Shown one piece after another: positions 23,709 through 34,696 of a stretch of DNA of 64,000 nt; the first letter of the stretch is position 1; each line of letters begins with the position of its first letter. The stretch covers positions 1,178,001 through 1,242,000 of the forward strand of contig JABWDB010000066.1 in the NCBI GenBank assembly GCA_019614645.1, given 5' to 3'. The stretch is from Stratiolaelaps scimitus. Lineage: Eukaryota > Arthropoda > Arachnida > Mesostigmata > Laelapidae. The notes beneath the pieces were generated by a model that saw only the letters and a program-made list of their open reading frames with translations, was not told where the DNA came from and made no database searches. Made by a program: the position numbers and the translations under genes.

Positions 23709-23870
23709 AAAGGTAAAGGTATATTGGTTTATTAAAGGAGCTGCAATTTTACAATGCTTAAGCCCTCTTATATGTCACACAGCGGGGCTCGAACCTGCAC
23801 CCTCTGGCTTCTGATAGCCAGAGACTTAGCCGCCCAAGCCACCGCGCTGACGGTGGCTTGGGTAAAAAAA
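23709..23870 (-). mobile_element. tRNA-derived SINE
   Basis: Inserted relative to the paralogous site at about 38812. On the minus strand it has a tRNA-like head (23766-23851) with an A-box-like TGGCTTGGGCGGC, an anticodon-arm-like hairpin and a B box GGTTCGAGCCC. A short unrelated body and a tail with ACCTTT repeats follow. The 5' end forms a perfect 12-bp hairpin with 23834-23845. The TSD is unclear (AGTAAA-like). Confidence 0.75.
23834..23863. repeat. Perfect 12-bp hairpin at SINE 5' end
   Basis: CCCAAGCCACCG and its complement CGGTGGCTTGGG, separated by six bases. One arm is the start of the tRNA-like head. Confidence 0.85.
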
Positions 23871-23889
23871 AGTAAAAAGAAACAAACTG

Positions 23890-24430
23890 AAATGTGATGG
23901 AAGCGACTTCATCCTCTGAGAGGGCAAACATGAAATGGCTATTTGAGACAGAGCAGTATGTCCACGAAGTCATAAAATGTACTCTGCTATCGGCAACGCA
24001 GCAAGATCCTGCGAAGCAGTCAGAAGAAAATAGAAGAACAAAGGCAGTTCAACCACGGAAATAGAGCAGGAACCGCTTTGATACTGAACAATATAGATAT
24101 ATAACTTACACACTTGTTCTCTACTCTGAGAATGATTTCCAAAAAGCTGATACCGTATGGGTAAAATGGAACAGCAAGCTTGAACCGGAGTCTGGAGTAC
24201 TCAGTGCTGTGGCCTATAGTGAATTAATTAACTTTCGCTATAACAGTCAGAAAAGTTCAGCTGACAACGTATTGGAATTTGAAGAACTGGTTTCTACAGC
24301 AAAAGCGACTGGCAGCACTCCAGGTGAGGCTCTACTGACGGCAAAGCTGCTTGAATCTTCACTAGCATCCTGGGAGACATTCAAAATCAGACGCGCAGTG
24401 CGGCTTTTGGAAAAGGCGGTGTACCCTTAA
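23890..24430 (+). pseudogene. Copia-type gag remnant, copy 1
   Basis: Encodes pieces such as MKWLFETEQYVHE and FRYNSQKSSADNVLEFEEL followed by LLTAKLLESSLASWE. The layout resembles the N-terminal half of Ty1/copia gag (UBN2/DUF4219-like), in which a W-x-M start is followed by a region ending in LP/LL...W. Interrupted by frame changes and a short insertion. Copies occur at 38835-39060 and 58985-59505. Confidence 0.55.
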
Positions 24431-24439
24431 CGCTCTGTC

Positions 24440-25620
24440 GTACCGTCGTACAACGAGAAAGGGAGGAATTTGGGAAAACCCGAAGGATGCGGGGATTCGT
24501 TCTCCTCATCCTACTAAATGTCAAAAACGCGTTTAACACGGCTAAGTGGGGAGTAATCATTGAGGGCGTTGAAGAGAAAGCGAATATACAACGGGATTCG
24601 ACGGATTGTGTAATCGTACCTGGGAGGGCGAGGTCTGGTCGCAGGGGGCCTAAAGCACGAGGTCACTGCCGGCATCTCCCAGGGTTCGATCCAGGGCTCT
24701 GGAACGTTCTCTATGACGGGGTTCTGCAAACCTACATGACAGAGGGCGTTGAACTTCTCGCCTACGTGGATGACCTGGCGGTTATGGTTACGGCGAGAAC
24801 GGAGGACGCCCTAGGGGGTGCGGCCAATGAAGCCTTACGTAGGATGGCACAGTGGATGGATTCCCACAATCTCCAGCTTGCACCTGCCAAGACGAAGGCA
24901 GTGTGCCCAACAGGCTCGAAGAAGACGTGGGGGATCAACCTCTTACTTGATGGTAAGATAGAAATCAGGCGAGAGGAGAAATACCTCGGAGTCGTTCTTG
25001 ACCAAAGGTTGAATGGCCCGCTAGGGTTCACCAGTATGGGCGGACCTGGCGCTCCGTACTATGAAGAATAGGGGGATGCTGTGATCCGCCCAATGAACGC
25101 TGGAAATTAGGGTGAGCAGAGCATACCGGACGGTGTCGACCGACGTTCTCCTAGACCTAGCCAGAATGTTGCCGTGACTCTGCTAACTGCTGGAAGAGGT
25201 CCTAGGCTCCCGGCTGGGAACCTCGATCCGACCATGGCCCGGAGGGTCACTTTCGACGCCTGGCAACAAGAGCGGACGCACTCCGGGTGTGACGAAGGGG
25301 CGTTGGACCAAAAGCCTGATATAGACCTCAGGGTGTGGTAGACAGCAATACGGGAGAGCTCCCGTATGAGGCAAGGCAGGTGCTCACGGGCCACGCAGGC
25401 AGTTCCAAACCTACATGGTTCAGACGGGAAAGACGCAGGTGGACAGATGCGTGTGTGCGACTCCGGCGAGGTTAACGATGTTGAGTATACGGTGATCCGA
25501 TGCGCGTCACTAGGGTCAGCCAGGGAGGTTGTGGGAAAACTAGTCAGAGAAAACGTGGCACATATGGTGAAATCAAGGACGGCCTGGGCGAGGTCGTAGA
25601 CTGCATGGGAGTGTTAAAAA
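24440..25620 (+). mobile_element. R1-1 RT and C-terminal fragment
   Basis: Plus-strand ORF2 remnant. One frame (24487-25071) carries LLNVKNAFNTAKWGVII, a degraded turn block and LLAYVDDLAVMV, where YADD has become YVDD. A post-RT and zinc-region remnant (VCDSGEVNDVEYTVIRC) follows at 25366-25599. Several frame changes. Confidence 0.75.
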
Positions 25621-26139
25621 TGATAACAGGGTTTTCTAATAGACTGTGATAGAGAAAGCTAATAATTAGGATTATTACTAAGGTTTCTTAAATCAGACAA
25701 GCTATCTAGAAATGAAAACAGAAACTTTTCTGAGAAGCCAATCCAATGAAGAGATGTTCATTTTATTCAACCAAAAGATTGCAAGATTAATTAAGAAATA
25801 GGGAATATTGAAAGAGGCAGGGAAAAGATGCAACTTACTGGGAGTCTCAGGTATTCACTAAGCCTTCATCAGTCTCTCCGCGCGCATTTCCGCTAACATG
25901 GGCCAGGGATTAGGTGACCGAGCAGGACCCCAACACGGAGGCCAAAGTAGTCGTAGAAAATTAAGGCACTCGGCTATAGAACACTAGCATTCGCATCAGA
26001 TAGATACTACCTGTGTATGTGGCGATACTGGAATGAAATTGTCGCAAATGTTGTCGACATTTTATAGCTGATTTGTAGCCGTTAGCTGAGGATGTTCACT
26101 TGATCTGGAGTAGTAGCCCACCACATCTACCCGGTGTGC
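25621..26139. other. Patchwork of R1 3' UTR and IR flank pieces
   Basis: Bases 25620-25860 match 39370-39600 (unknown repeat). Bases 25870-25990 are the R1-1 3' UTR in plus orientation. Bases 25990-26065 match 39965-40050. Bases 26070-26135 match the IR 3' flank at 14100-14166. No gene. Confidence 0.6.
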
Positions 26140-27795
26140 GACGTGCCCCGAGAACAGAAAGGCCATGGAGTTGGAAAGGGTGCGTAGAAAGAGAGCGCCG
26201 GGTCCAGAGCTGCACCGCACGAGGGGGAGGCCTCGAAAAGTCTTCCCGAGAAAGGAAAAAGACTCCGGGTGACGGACGACGAGGACTTTAAGCGGGTGGA
26301 GACAGTCAAAAAACTAATAAGAAACGGGGGAGGGGGGCAGCAATAGATAAATGTTTAGAGTGCTCCAGATAAACCTCAACAGATCCCGGTGGGCCCGCGA
26401 CCTTCTGGAGGTGACAATCAGGGACAATTAGAGACCGGGATTCAGGGGAGGGATTCTGGTAGATGGCCATAGAGAGGGTAGGTACCTTCATCTCTGTATA
26501 CCTCTCACCCAACAAATCCATTGACGACTTCAAAACGTACCTAGGTGGGATGAGCGAGGCCCTCAGGGAACGCAGGGCGAGGAAAGTCTTCTTCATGGGC
26601 GCCAGGAGATACATGGGGTAGCAAATACACATCAAGGTGAGCACAGGTCCTGCAGGAGTGGATGGCCCAGGAGAGGCTGACCGCTCTAAACGATGGCAGG
26701 ACACCCACCTTCGTCAGGGGGGCTCAGGCATCGTCCTTGGATCTCACGCTAGTCAACGAGGCTGCACTTGGCGGATCCATCAGGTGGGAAGTCCTCGACG
26801 AACAATCACATAGCGATCATAGGTACGTCCTGACCGTTCTCGGTGGAGCTCAACCGGACCGTGGCCTGACAGGTCGGGCCCGCTGGCAGTGGCGACACTT
26901 AGAAGCCAGGCCACTACGCAGAGATATGGACGCGGGCTGCCGGCGTCTGCTCGTGGAAGGGATCACCGCCAAGGGGCTCACTGAAGTACCTAGGAAGGCC
27001 TGCACGGCAGCCGGGGGGAAACTGCGGAAGGAGGGACGGGCGGGAAAGCACCCGCCGACATATTGGTGGAACGAGGCCATAGCCAGAGTAAGGAGAGTTT
27101 GTGTACAGGCTAGGAGGGCGCACTCGAGGGCTCGGAGCAGGCTGGCAAGCAGCGGGCTGCACGGCAGAGAGCTGGCCGACGGGCTCTAGGTGGAGTACCC
27201 CTGCGAGCAAAGAGGGACTTAAGCGGCCACATCATAAAGAGTAAAAGGGAGAAATGGGGAGAGCTGCTCGAGTCCGTTGAACGAGACATATGGGAAAGGC
27301 CATACCGTATAGTTATGGCTAAACTTCGTAGGCCGCCGTCTGCCTTGTCACCGGACAAGTTGAGAGAGGCGGTGCTCCACCTTTTCCCGACAGGGGGACA
27401 CCTCCCCCGAGACCACGGGTGAGGACATCCCGGAGTTGACCCGCGAAGAGGTCAGGATGGCGGTGGCACGCCTGGCGCCAGGGAAGGCCCCTGGGCCGGA
27501 TGGGGTCCCACCAGAGGTTGTGCGCGTGCTAGCCAAACGCTTACCTGTAGCTATTGCGAGACTGGCTAGCAAGATACTGCGGGAGAGTACATACCCGACT
27601 GCATGGAAACGCGCGCACCTGGTCCTGGTACCTAAACCTGGGGTGCAAACTGGTCCCGTGGCATACCGACCCATTTGCCTCCTTGGGTAAACTCTTCGAG
27701 GAGATCATATTCGGCAGGCTCACCGCTGAAATCGAGGAGAAAGAGGCACTGTCGGACGCTCAGTACGGCTTTCAGAAAGGACTATCCATCCTGTT
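26140..27795 (+). mobile_element. R1-1 fragment with ORF1 end, endonuclease and RT start
   Basis: The end of ORF1 stops at about 26345. ORF2 starts at ATG 26351 with the endonuclease N-terminus MFRVLQINLNRSRWARDLLE, typical of R1-clade endonucleases. Endonuclease remnants follow (VYLSPNKSIDDFKTYLGG in another frame; SSLDLTLVN and SDHRY near 26740-26825). Then come the linker (26880-27190) and the RT start (LAPGKAPGPDGVPPEVV, AYRPICLL, LSDAQYGF), ending abruptly at 27795 against non-coding copy 2. At least four frame changes. Confidence 0.82.
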
Positions 27796-28260
27796 ATATG
27801 ATGGTGAAATATATGAAGTAACCAGATGACAAAAACCACAAATTAATTTGTTTTTGCATTGTGCTTCATAGATACTAACGCAACGTACCCAACGGGTCTA
27901 GCCAGACCAACATCATGTGATAGTGTCGAAGCTCTAGTTTACAGTGCTGGTAATATCAGCCCGAAATGGTGATATATCTATCTAATCTATCGTGCTAGAT
28001 CGGCCTTAAGATAATGACAGTGAACATAGCTAAATAAATACAGTGTCGTCATAAAATGTGGTTATAATTATTTTACTAACGTACGATTGTACAGCTCGTG
28101 GGTCAGTGTATATACATAATAAGCAAGCCGAACCGTACTAAAAATCTCTACATATGATATATCAGAGGTGCCTATAATTATCATTAGCTATAACAATGAT
28201 AATACAATATTCAAACTATAATAATATAATATTAACCACTAGGAACATGAAGATGTAACC

Positions 28261-28387
28261 AAAAAAAAACTTTTTCGGGCTGACTCTCAGCCAACATTTA
28301 ACGTCCACGGTACCGGACCCCTTTGAAAATGCAAATGTGCAACGGTGGGGATCGAACCCGCGCACCTACGTGTCTCCCCCGATTGCG
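28261..28387 (-). mobile_element. SINE with B box, exact 14-bp TSD
   Basis: The 127-bp insert is bounded by ATGAAGATGTAACC at 28247-28260 and 28388-28401. The empty site is in copy 1 at about 9441-9454. The left end is A9, but the tRNA-like part lies at the right, so the minus strand reads tRNA 3' half with B box GGTTCGATCCC, a body, then an A/T-rich tail end. No A box is visible, so the head is 5'-truncated. A relic of the same family lies at 10107-10165. Confidence 0.85.
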
Positions 28388-28573
28388 ATGAAGATGTAAC
28401 CAGCTGATCCAAGAGCAGCGACTAACTCGAGCTTTCATTTCTACAAAGTTGTTTCCAAAAATAACCAATTTTCACAACAGCTCGGCCTTTATATCTTCAC
28501 AAACAATGATGAGCATAAGCTAATTGGTTTTATATGCATTATCTATAAATATGAATAACTAAAACTAATCAGC

Positions 28574-28595
28574 ATATATATATATATATATATAT
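28574..28595. repeat. (AT)n microsatellite
   Basis: AT run longer than the matching run in copy 1 near 9720. Confidence 0.8.
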
Positions 28596-28786
28596 GTATT
28601 ATAACCCCATTGATCTCCAATAATGTGATCTGTATTTGTGTGTGTTTAATTAGAAAATGCAAATGTATATATAACAATCGAAATAAGAGGTCGTCTCACA
28701 CAAATAAGAGGTCTTCCCCATTTTTTTGATGCAGAAAGATGTTATAATATACGTCTTGTGGCAGGTGTCGTGTGTTGTCGCGTGTT

Positions 28787-30240
28787 GTGAGTGTCGCTTC
28801 GTTACGTTCAACAATAGTGAATTGATTCATCTGATTCAAAAGTTCAGAACGGGCACAGTCAAAGGAAGCCAAAAAGCGTAGCCTACTGCACTCCTTGAAT
28901 GGGGTTACGTAACTGCTGAGTTTCGCGCCAGTGGTACTATCAGACAGCGATATACAGTCGGTTACCTGCAATTACGACGGGTGCATATTTATTATATAAG
29001 ACATCTCCCCGGCCACGAAATCTGCCAACGCTTTTAGGAATTCATATCTGTACCTTCACAAAGGCGGTCATCGTACGCTATCACTTGTGCGGAACGGTAG
29101 TTGCGCGATGAGGTTTAGGTCACCTTGAAAAGCACCTTGACAGTTTCTAGAAGCTGAACTGTTAGTAAAGGTTCCCGTACACTGTTAGATGTTTTCAGGT
29201 GTAGACCGCACAAAATGAGGAATCAGGCTTAATTGAAATAGTGTTGCGGCAGGAAAAAAGTCGACCAAGTTGTGCTTTTGAACAACGTCGCAATCGAGCA
29301 GTGTTCATAAATCAACGACGTATTTGAGGGCACAATTAGAAATTGGGACCGAAATAACTCCAGAGGGACCTCTGGCATCGGAGGCAGAAACTTGGCCTTA
29401 TAAAATCATGTGAATGAAACACTAAGTGTCCCACTACAGTCTGTATTAGTTTGGCCGTAACGAAATTACACCACGGATGACTTCTTGTTTCAGTAGAGAA
29501 GCACTGAAGTTATCTCGAGTCTATCTCGTACTTCCACAAGAAATCTTCAATGTACTCCGTCCGGTTCTGGCAGAAACTCCAGCAGGATTCGACGGCATCG
29601 TATTCTCAACGATGAATTGACTTTTTCATCGTAGGCTAATTTTTTACTCCATCGGCGCGTATTACGTGATTCGACTTCGTTCCTCAGTTTCGTTCATGAC
29701 ACGCCTTGAAGCGGTTCAAGGGCGAGTTAGAAGAATCTATATAAGTAAATGCAAAAGGTAAGACGGATGGCTTTGCGAGACGGGTGTGCCTTCACCCAAC
29801 CGGAGTCCGTTTCACTGTCGATCAATACCTCCTACCACACCTAATTTAGACAAATGCATATGACGACTAGGGGCAACTGTTCAGTCATAATTGCGTATGC
29901 GAGAATATCATTGCGAAATTCTGCCTGAGTTGGTGCCATCCACCCGCCTCAGTCAAAAGGCCCATAACTGGGAAGCGCTGTAGTTCAGCCTAAGAGAATA
30001 GCCTATGCGCGATTATCTCTGCATTTCATAAACATCTTTCACGAACATCCTACGGATCGCCGTCGATATAGCCGTTAGCTGAGCATATTGCTTGGTCTGG
30101 GATAGAAGCCCACCACATGTTACCGAAACATTACTTAGTCTATTCAGTAATGCAAATCAGGTCTCCGAAGAACTCCTTGGGTCCAATATCTTGGAGGATC
30201 TTGAATACGCTTGGGAGCAATATTTCGATGGCGACTTTGC
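28787..30240. repeat. IR 3'-flank duplication, copy B
   Basis: Counterpart of 10799-12133 plus 14049-14188, without the LINE. The LINE insertion point corresponds to about 30005. Confidence 0.85.
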
Positions 30241-30287
30241 CCAACCTCTCGCAGTCTCGTATATTTCATGTACCATTGTGTACAGTA

Positions 30288-32012
30288 CTACCGTGTGCAG
30301 GTAAGTGAACCACGAATAGCGCTGAGGCATCGGTTGACCGCCAATCGACACAGCCATCCGAAAAAACTCAGAAGAACTCTAAGCGGAATACCTTGGGCGA
30401 TCCGTTCCAACACGAGAACTGCCAAAGCTGAGAAAATTCCTGCGATTAGGATTGTCTGCGCGTGTCCGTAGCTGATATTGGACGTTGTCAGAAAAGAACT
30501 TCGGTTTCCCTCGACATAGCTGAGGTGTTGCTGATACTGCTCTTCGGCTTTTTCTTCATTTAGGTCATCGACCACTTTCTGCACATCGACGAATAAACGC
30601 TGTCGCCATACGTTCGTTACAAACTGGCTACCCTTGAAGAGACCCGTGCTAAGTAGCCACTGAATGTATACCCCGCCTCGGATAGGACAGAGGGAGACAC
30701 GACTGAACCGCATATAGGCAATTCCAAAGTTTTCCACGGGCAAGAACGTTTCAATTACTCGAATGATTTTCTTGGTATTTCCCGTCGTTTTTACCGGGTA
30801 CCTCACCATTTCAGGGTACTTTCGATCCATGTACTTAAAGAAGATCTCGCCTCCGTATTTATCAAACACACAGACAGCGTCGTATTTAAGCAGTGCCAAT
30901 ATAGTGCTGTACTTTTCGCCAAACGGGGAGAAAGTTTCCGCAAATGTCCCATCTGTTGAGTTGAAGGGCGTTAACTCATTGCAGCCATCCACTGAATGAA
31001 TCTTATGAACAGGGGCGAAGGAGAGGTTTTTGACTAGATCACCAGCAAGCACCCACATTACCACCTGGATTAATAGAGACCAAAGGTCTATAGACATGAA
31101 GACGGACATTCGAAGCCGACGGATAGGTATTGCTTGGTGCGATACCATCATGACGAAGGTGTTGAAAATCGCGTTCTGCATTTGTCCTTGGTAGTGCGAA
31201 ATTACTGCTACCGCAAAAGCAAGGATGAGTAGTGCTGCCATAAAGTTGGGATGAGCAACTAATTCCGATTTTACATTTAGGAGCTGAGGCTTTTGGGGTT
31301 GATACACCGAAACAACGATTGGAGAAGAGGTTCCAATCATAGGGTGATCAATGAAGGGTTCCAATGAACGTTCCGACAGCGGTACCCCTGCCAGACACAA
31401 AATCCACGTTCGGTTACCGAGCTTCATCCGGATGTTGTACCCTTCAAGGATGCTAACGGCGCCGTTGTCGAGGTCGGTGATAGAGACGGGGTACAACTCA
31501 TTGATCCATGTTGAAGGAACTTCGATGGTTCGACTGGAGAGCTCGAGGAGATGTTGAATGATGCCAAGTGGTTTAGCTGGGAACACACCCCAACCGGTGG
31601 AGTAACTATTCTTTGTGTATGGGACGACTGAGAAGTCATTGAACGCGTACAGTCTCTGTGGATCCCGTAGAATTATGTATGCGGTACCGTATGCACAGAA
31701 GCGGAACGCATGCATGAAGAAACCTTTACGAAATTCGGCCGCCGATTGCCTGCTGACGACGAGTATGCACTGCTGTGGACAGGCAGCAAAGACTCGATGT
31801 GGTGAGACCATGACGAGTTGATCGGGGAACCGGTGATAGAACTCATCACTATACGGGAACTCGTGAAACACTACCAACAGTGGTAGTTCACGACTCAGTT
31901 TATGGATCGCGCTGAAATAGGCTTCCCGGTCAGACTGCGGGATTGAAGGCACTAGTTCAGGATTGAGAACATGGCAGGGAAGGGACAACGCCAAATAAAG
32001 GTAAAACCACAT
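30288..32012 (-). CDS. Ionotropic receptor B (574 aa)
   Basis: Intronless and open from ATG 32012 to TAG 30288. Predicted ligand-gated channel of the IR/iGluR fold at the plasma membrane. Signal peptide at residues 1-16; S1 half about 20-255; TM1 about 257-275; pore-type loop about 280-300; TM2 about 304-325; S2 about 335-515; TM3 about 516-536. The region after TM2 (DLVKNLSF) occupies the place of the SYTANL segment but lacks that motif, as in divergent IRs. Compared with copy C a TGG codon is TAG, cutting about 35 residues after TM3, so the core is complete but the tail is short. The ligand cannot be predicted. Neighbours are the conserved small frame upstream and R1 debris beyond. Confidence 0.82.
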   Translation of the reverse strand: MWFYLYLALSLPCHVLNPELVPSIPQSDREAYFSAIHKLSRELPLLVVFHEFPYSDEFYHRFPDQLVMVSPHRVFAACPQQCILVVSRQSAAEFRKGFFMHAFRFCAYGTAYIILRDPQRLYAFNDFSVVPYTKNSYSTGWGVFPAKPLGIIQHLLELSSRTIEVPSTWINELYPVSITDLDNGAVSILEGYNIRMKLGNRTWILCLAGVPLSERSLEPFIDHPMIGTSSPIVVSVYQPQKPQLLNVKSELVAHPNFMAALLILAFAVAVISHYQGQMQNAIFNTFVMMVSHQAIPIRRLRMSVFMSIDLWSLLIQVVMWVLAGDLVKNLSFAPVHKIHSVDGCNELTPFNSTDGTFAETFSPFGEKYSTILALLKYDAVCVFDKYGGEIFFKYMDRKYPEMVRYPVKTTGNTKKIIRVIETFLPVENFGIAYMRFSRVSLCPIRGGVYIQWLLSTGLFKGSQFVTNVWRQRLFVDVQKVVDDLNEEKAEEQYQQHLSYVEGNRSSFLTTSNISYGHAQTILIAGIFSALAVLVLERIAQGIPLRVLLSFFGWLCRLAVNRCLSAIRGSLTCTR

Positions 32013-32990
32013 TTGGAGTTCAGTTCGTATAAATCATGAATGAACGGATTCTGAGACGAACACCTGTATGCAGTAACCAGTCAATGGGATACAGTGTTCA
32101 AATATTGAAAAATCTGTTTTGAAAGTTACTTGAATCAGTTAAGATAGGTTGCCGTCCACAGCTCACCGCTTCATGTGACCTCTTCCTTTTTAGGTAATTC
32201 TCTTTTTCATATCTCTCAGTGCCGTTGTTCAGCATTGCTTCAAGGACCTATAATGTCGATCGTGCTGCATGTGACCTAACGTTTAATTCACAGATTCTGA
32301 CTTGAATTGGAGTCACGTGTTCAGCATTCTTCACAGTAACAATGATAGCTACAGCTGCGCCGCTTCCTCGTTGTACCTCTCTATAGTTCTCCACCGAGAT
32401 CGGTTTATTTCCAGCACGCGGGAATATAGTTCTATTTAAACGGCTTAGACAGCCGTTATTGGCAGTTGTTGCTTCAGAAAGACAAAATTGACCACCTTCA
32501 CACCTAACTACGAAAAACACATTCGCATCGGATCGATTTGAAGAAGTTTGCTAGACTCTACCCTCATTTAAACTCGTTCCTCACCATATGGATCGGTAAA
32601 CACGGAGTCGTCAACGAGTTGTCACATGACGTTGTCACCTCTTTGTCGACTGCAAATTTGTGACGATAACGGGAGAAAAACATCTCATTCGTCCAATGTC
32701 AATTCAGTTCGAAAATATCGATCACTAACGACATAAAACAGTGAATGTTGGTCGCTTTGAGCTCCCAGTAGAGTTCATTGTAACTGTAGTTGGTATAACG
32801 TCGGAATAGTGTATATCAATCAAAAAGCTGAATTATAAAACGTTTAAAAAGTAATCTACAAATGAGAGAGTTTTCTTGGCATAAATATTTAATTAGTATA
32901 TCTTTATTAAGTTTCAGTGTAATAATATTAACAATCGTTTTGTGTGAATGTATGTCCAAGGCCATCTATTATCGCGGATCTAGGGGCTCC
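32013..32990. repeat. IR 5' flank, copy B
   Basis: Counterpart of 16057-17044 and of 46306-47036 plus 48969-49185. Retains the uninterrupted site where R1-1 inserted in copy A. Confidence 0.8.
32248..32520 (-). CDS. Conserved small frame, copy B (unknown)
   Basis: A 90-codon frame starting FFVVRCEGGQFCLSE and ending in RSHAARSTL. It has no ATG in this copy (GTG at the position where copy A has ATG), so it might be an exon. Copy C is open with a 9-bp in-frame length difference; copy A is broken by TGA. It lies upstream of the IR on the same strand. No signal peptide, membrane segment or family seen. Confidence 0.3.
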   Translation of the reverse strand: MFFVVRCEGGQFCLSEATTANNGCLSRLNRTIFPRAGNKPISVENYREVQRGSGAAVAIIVTVKNAEHVTPIQVRICELNVRSHAARSTL

Positions 32991-33069
32991 AGTTGATCAC
33001 GCCTCAATCGAGTGCGTGTTCCGAGAACTGAGATTGCATTGCTAGGTTGAACGTCTAGTGGTGAACTAT

Positions 33070-33290
33070 TTAGAAAGAAGTTGCCAGCTCGCTTGTCTCT
33101 TCTCTTGTCGCCTTCACCAGCGTCTCACATAGACCTTGAAGTGTGTTGGCAATGTCTGGGCCAGTTAGCCCTCCAGGGTGGGCTGTGTGGGCCATACCAG
33201 TCATTTCTGCTAGCAGGGTTTCAAATTTCCCTTTGTAAATCGCATTAGGATAGATCCTCTGGCAGCCCACTTTACCATGCGACTCGAGTT
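33070..33290 (-). CDS. Conserved small frame with IYPNAIYKGK, copy B
   Basis: Minus-strand frame ending at TAA 33070, containing RIYPNAIYKGKFETLLAEM and a Thr/Glu-rich end. It could start at an acceptor-like site (CACGTAG|G) near 33297, after which about 75 codons are open. Copy C (49269-49475) is open with a 6-bp in-frame difference; copy A (about 18700-19086) is disrupted. It might be an exon or a piece of a retroelement ORF1. Function unknown. Confidence 0.3.
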
Positions 33291-33639
33291 TCTCATCCTA
33301 CGTGTAGGAGAACTACTTATGAAGGGTTATTTTTATATTTGGAAATTTGGACAAATGCATTTACGCACAATAAGGGATACCCCTGAGTCACCCAGGCCCA
33401 AGTGTGAGACTCGCTGTCATCTTCCAGATGTTGATTTGGGGCTTCCAGCTTTTCTTGACGAAGAGAGAATACCCACTAAGCCGCGATCCTCCTCTATGAT
33501 CCCTGTCAACATCTGGCACCTCTGTTAGCATTACTTCGTGATCCTTGAGAGACTGGGGAAGAAGCCTTGTTCCATTCCGCTTCCGATGTCACCCTATGTC
33601 TTACAATATCTTATATTGACCGCCACCATTGTGGTCTTA

Positions 33640-34109
33640 GTTGCTCCAGGCCTCGCAGCGAGAAAACCCCGTCCTTTTCTCCCTATTCGCATAGCACGCA
33701 TATGTCCACCTGCGCATTGTATAGCCTTGCCTGCGGCCTACCCGACATGGGCCTTACCCATTAGTCCTGTGTCAAGGATAGCACCTAAGTACTTGTATAT
33801 TTTCTTCACTTCAATGATAGTCCCTCGCACCCTGAGAGTCAGTCCTCAGCATATATTGATTTTGATACCTTCCGAATATTTGGGAGCTTCTATCAATTCC
33901 CCCTCGCCCCTGGCGCCCGGTCGGATAATATCGACAAAATATTTGTATCCCTCTTCTTTCATTTCGCGCTCTCTGATTAACAGATCGCTTTCCCATGACA
34001 CGCCAACCTGGTCCATTTTTACTCCGGCCTCAACCAGCTTCACAGGTTCCCTAACGTCTTTGAGAAACAAGCTCTGGAGGAGACCTTCAGATGTTGCTCT
34101 ATCTTTTAT
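33640..34109 (-). mobile_element. R1-2 fragment, copy B
   Basis: Minus-strand decayed frames (34148-33846 and 33996-33811) matching 50106-49748 almost exactly and, more distantly, 19578-19800. Ends at a junction with the R1-1 3' UTR. Confidence 0.6.
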
Positions 34110-34696
34110 TTGAGAAGAGCAAATTTTCTTCAAACGGACGGACACCATCAGAGACTTCCAATCTCCATAAAAGTGGGCCGATCCAGTACAGGGTTGATGT
34201 GGATGACAAAATCCCTCTACCTGCTAAAACCAACCCTCAGCTGAGAATCCATTTCTTCCCTAGCTAGTGTTCTATAGACGAGTACCTTAGTCTTCTACGA
34301 CTACGTTTTGTTTCCCTGTTGGGTCCTGTCCGGAGACGCGGGGAGAGACTGGTGAAGGAGGACGTCCCTATCAGGCCGGCCAATCTACCCAAGGGTCTCG
34401 GTTGCCCGGTCCACCTATCTCCGGCCTACCTGGGTGGGAATGCAAGGGGGAAGCCAGTCTAGCTAAGAATGAAGCGAGGCCCCCCGGGGGGAAGGGCTTC
34501 GGTGGCTCAATCGGGCCCTTCTGTTTTTCCTCTTGCTCTCCTTTACCTTAACGACCCCCCCATGTAGTCTATAACCTCCAGGCCGCCCTTGATTTGACCA
34601 TGTGTGCTACGTGTTTTCTGACTGGTTTCCTTACTATTTCTCTCGAGCCCGTCTGCCTAACTGACACTAGTGGCACACATGTATGCTCAATATTAT
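34110..34696 (-). mobile_element. R1-1 3' UTR and C-terminus, left part
   Basis: Decayed R1-1 3' end, interrupted by the CR1-like LINE at 34697. The uninterrupted version lies at 50050-50527. Confidence 0.75.

Larger units (their letters stand above)
27797..28770. repeat. Non-coding duplicated segment, copy 2
   Basis: Counterpart of 9001-9890, with a 100-bp deletion and a SINE insertion. AT run at 28574-28595. Confidence 0.8.

Noticed and set aside
23766..23851. Stand-alone tRNA gene
   Set aside because: Has A- and B-box-like sequences and a near acceptor stem, but with mismatches, an unusual anticodon loop lacking U33, and insertion relative to a paralogous site; better explained as a SINE head.
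28332..28387. tRNA gene 3' half
   Set aside because: Only the B-box half exists and it lies inside a TSD-bounded SINE.
30301..30308. Consensus-like GTAAGT donor on the plus strand at the IR 3' end
   Set aside because: It is opposite the coding strand and conserved only because the IR sequence is conserved.
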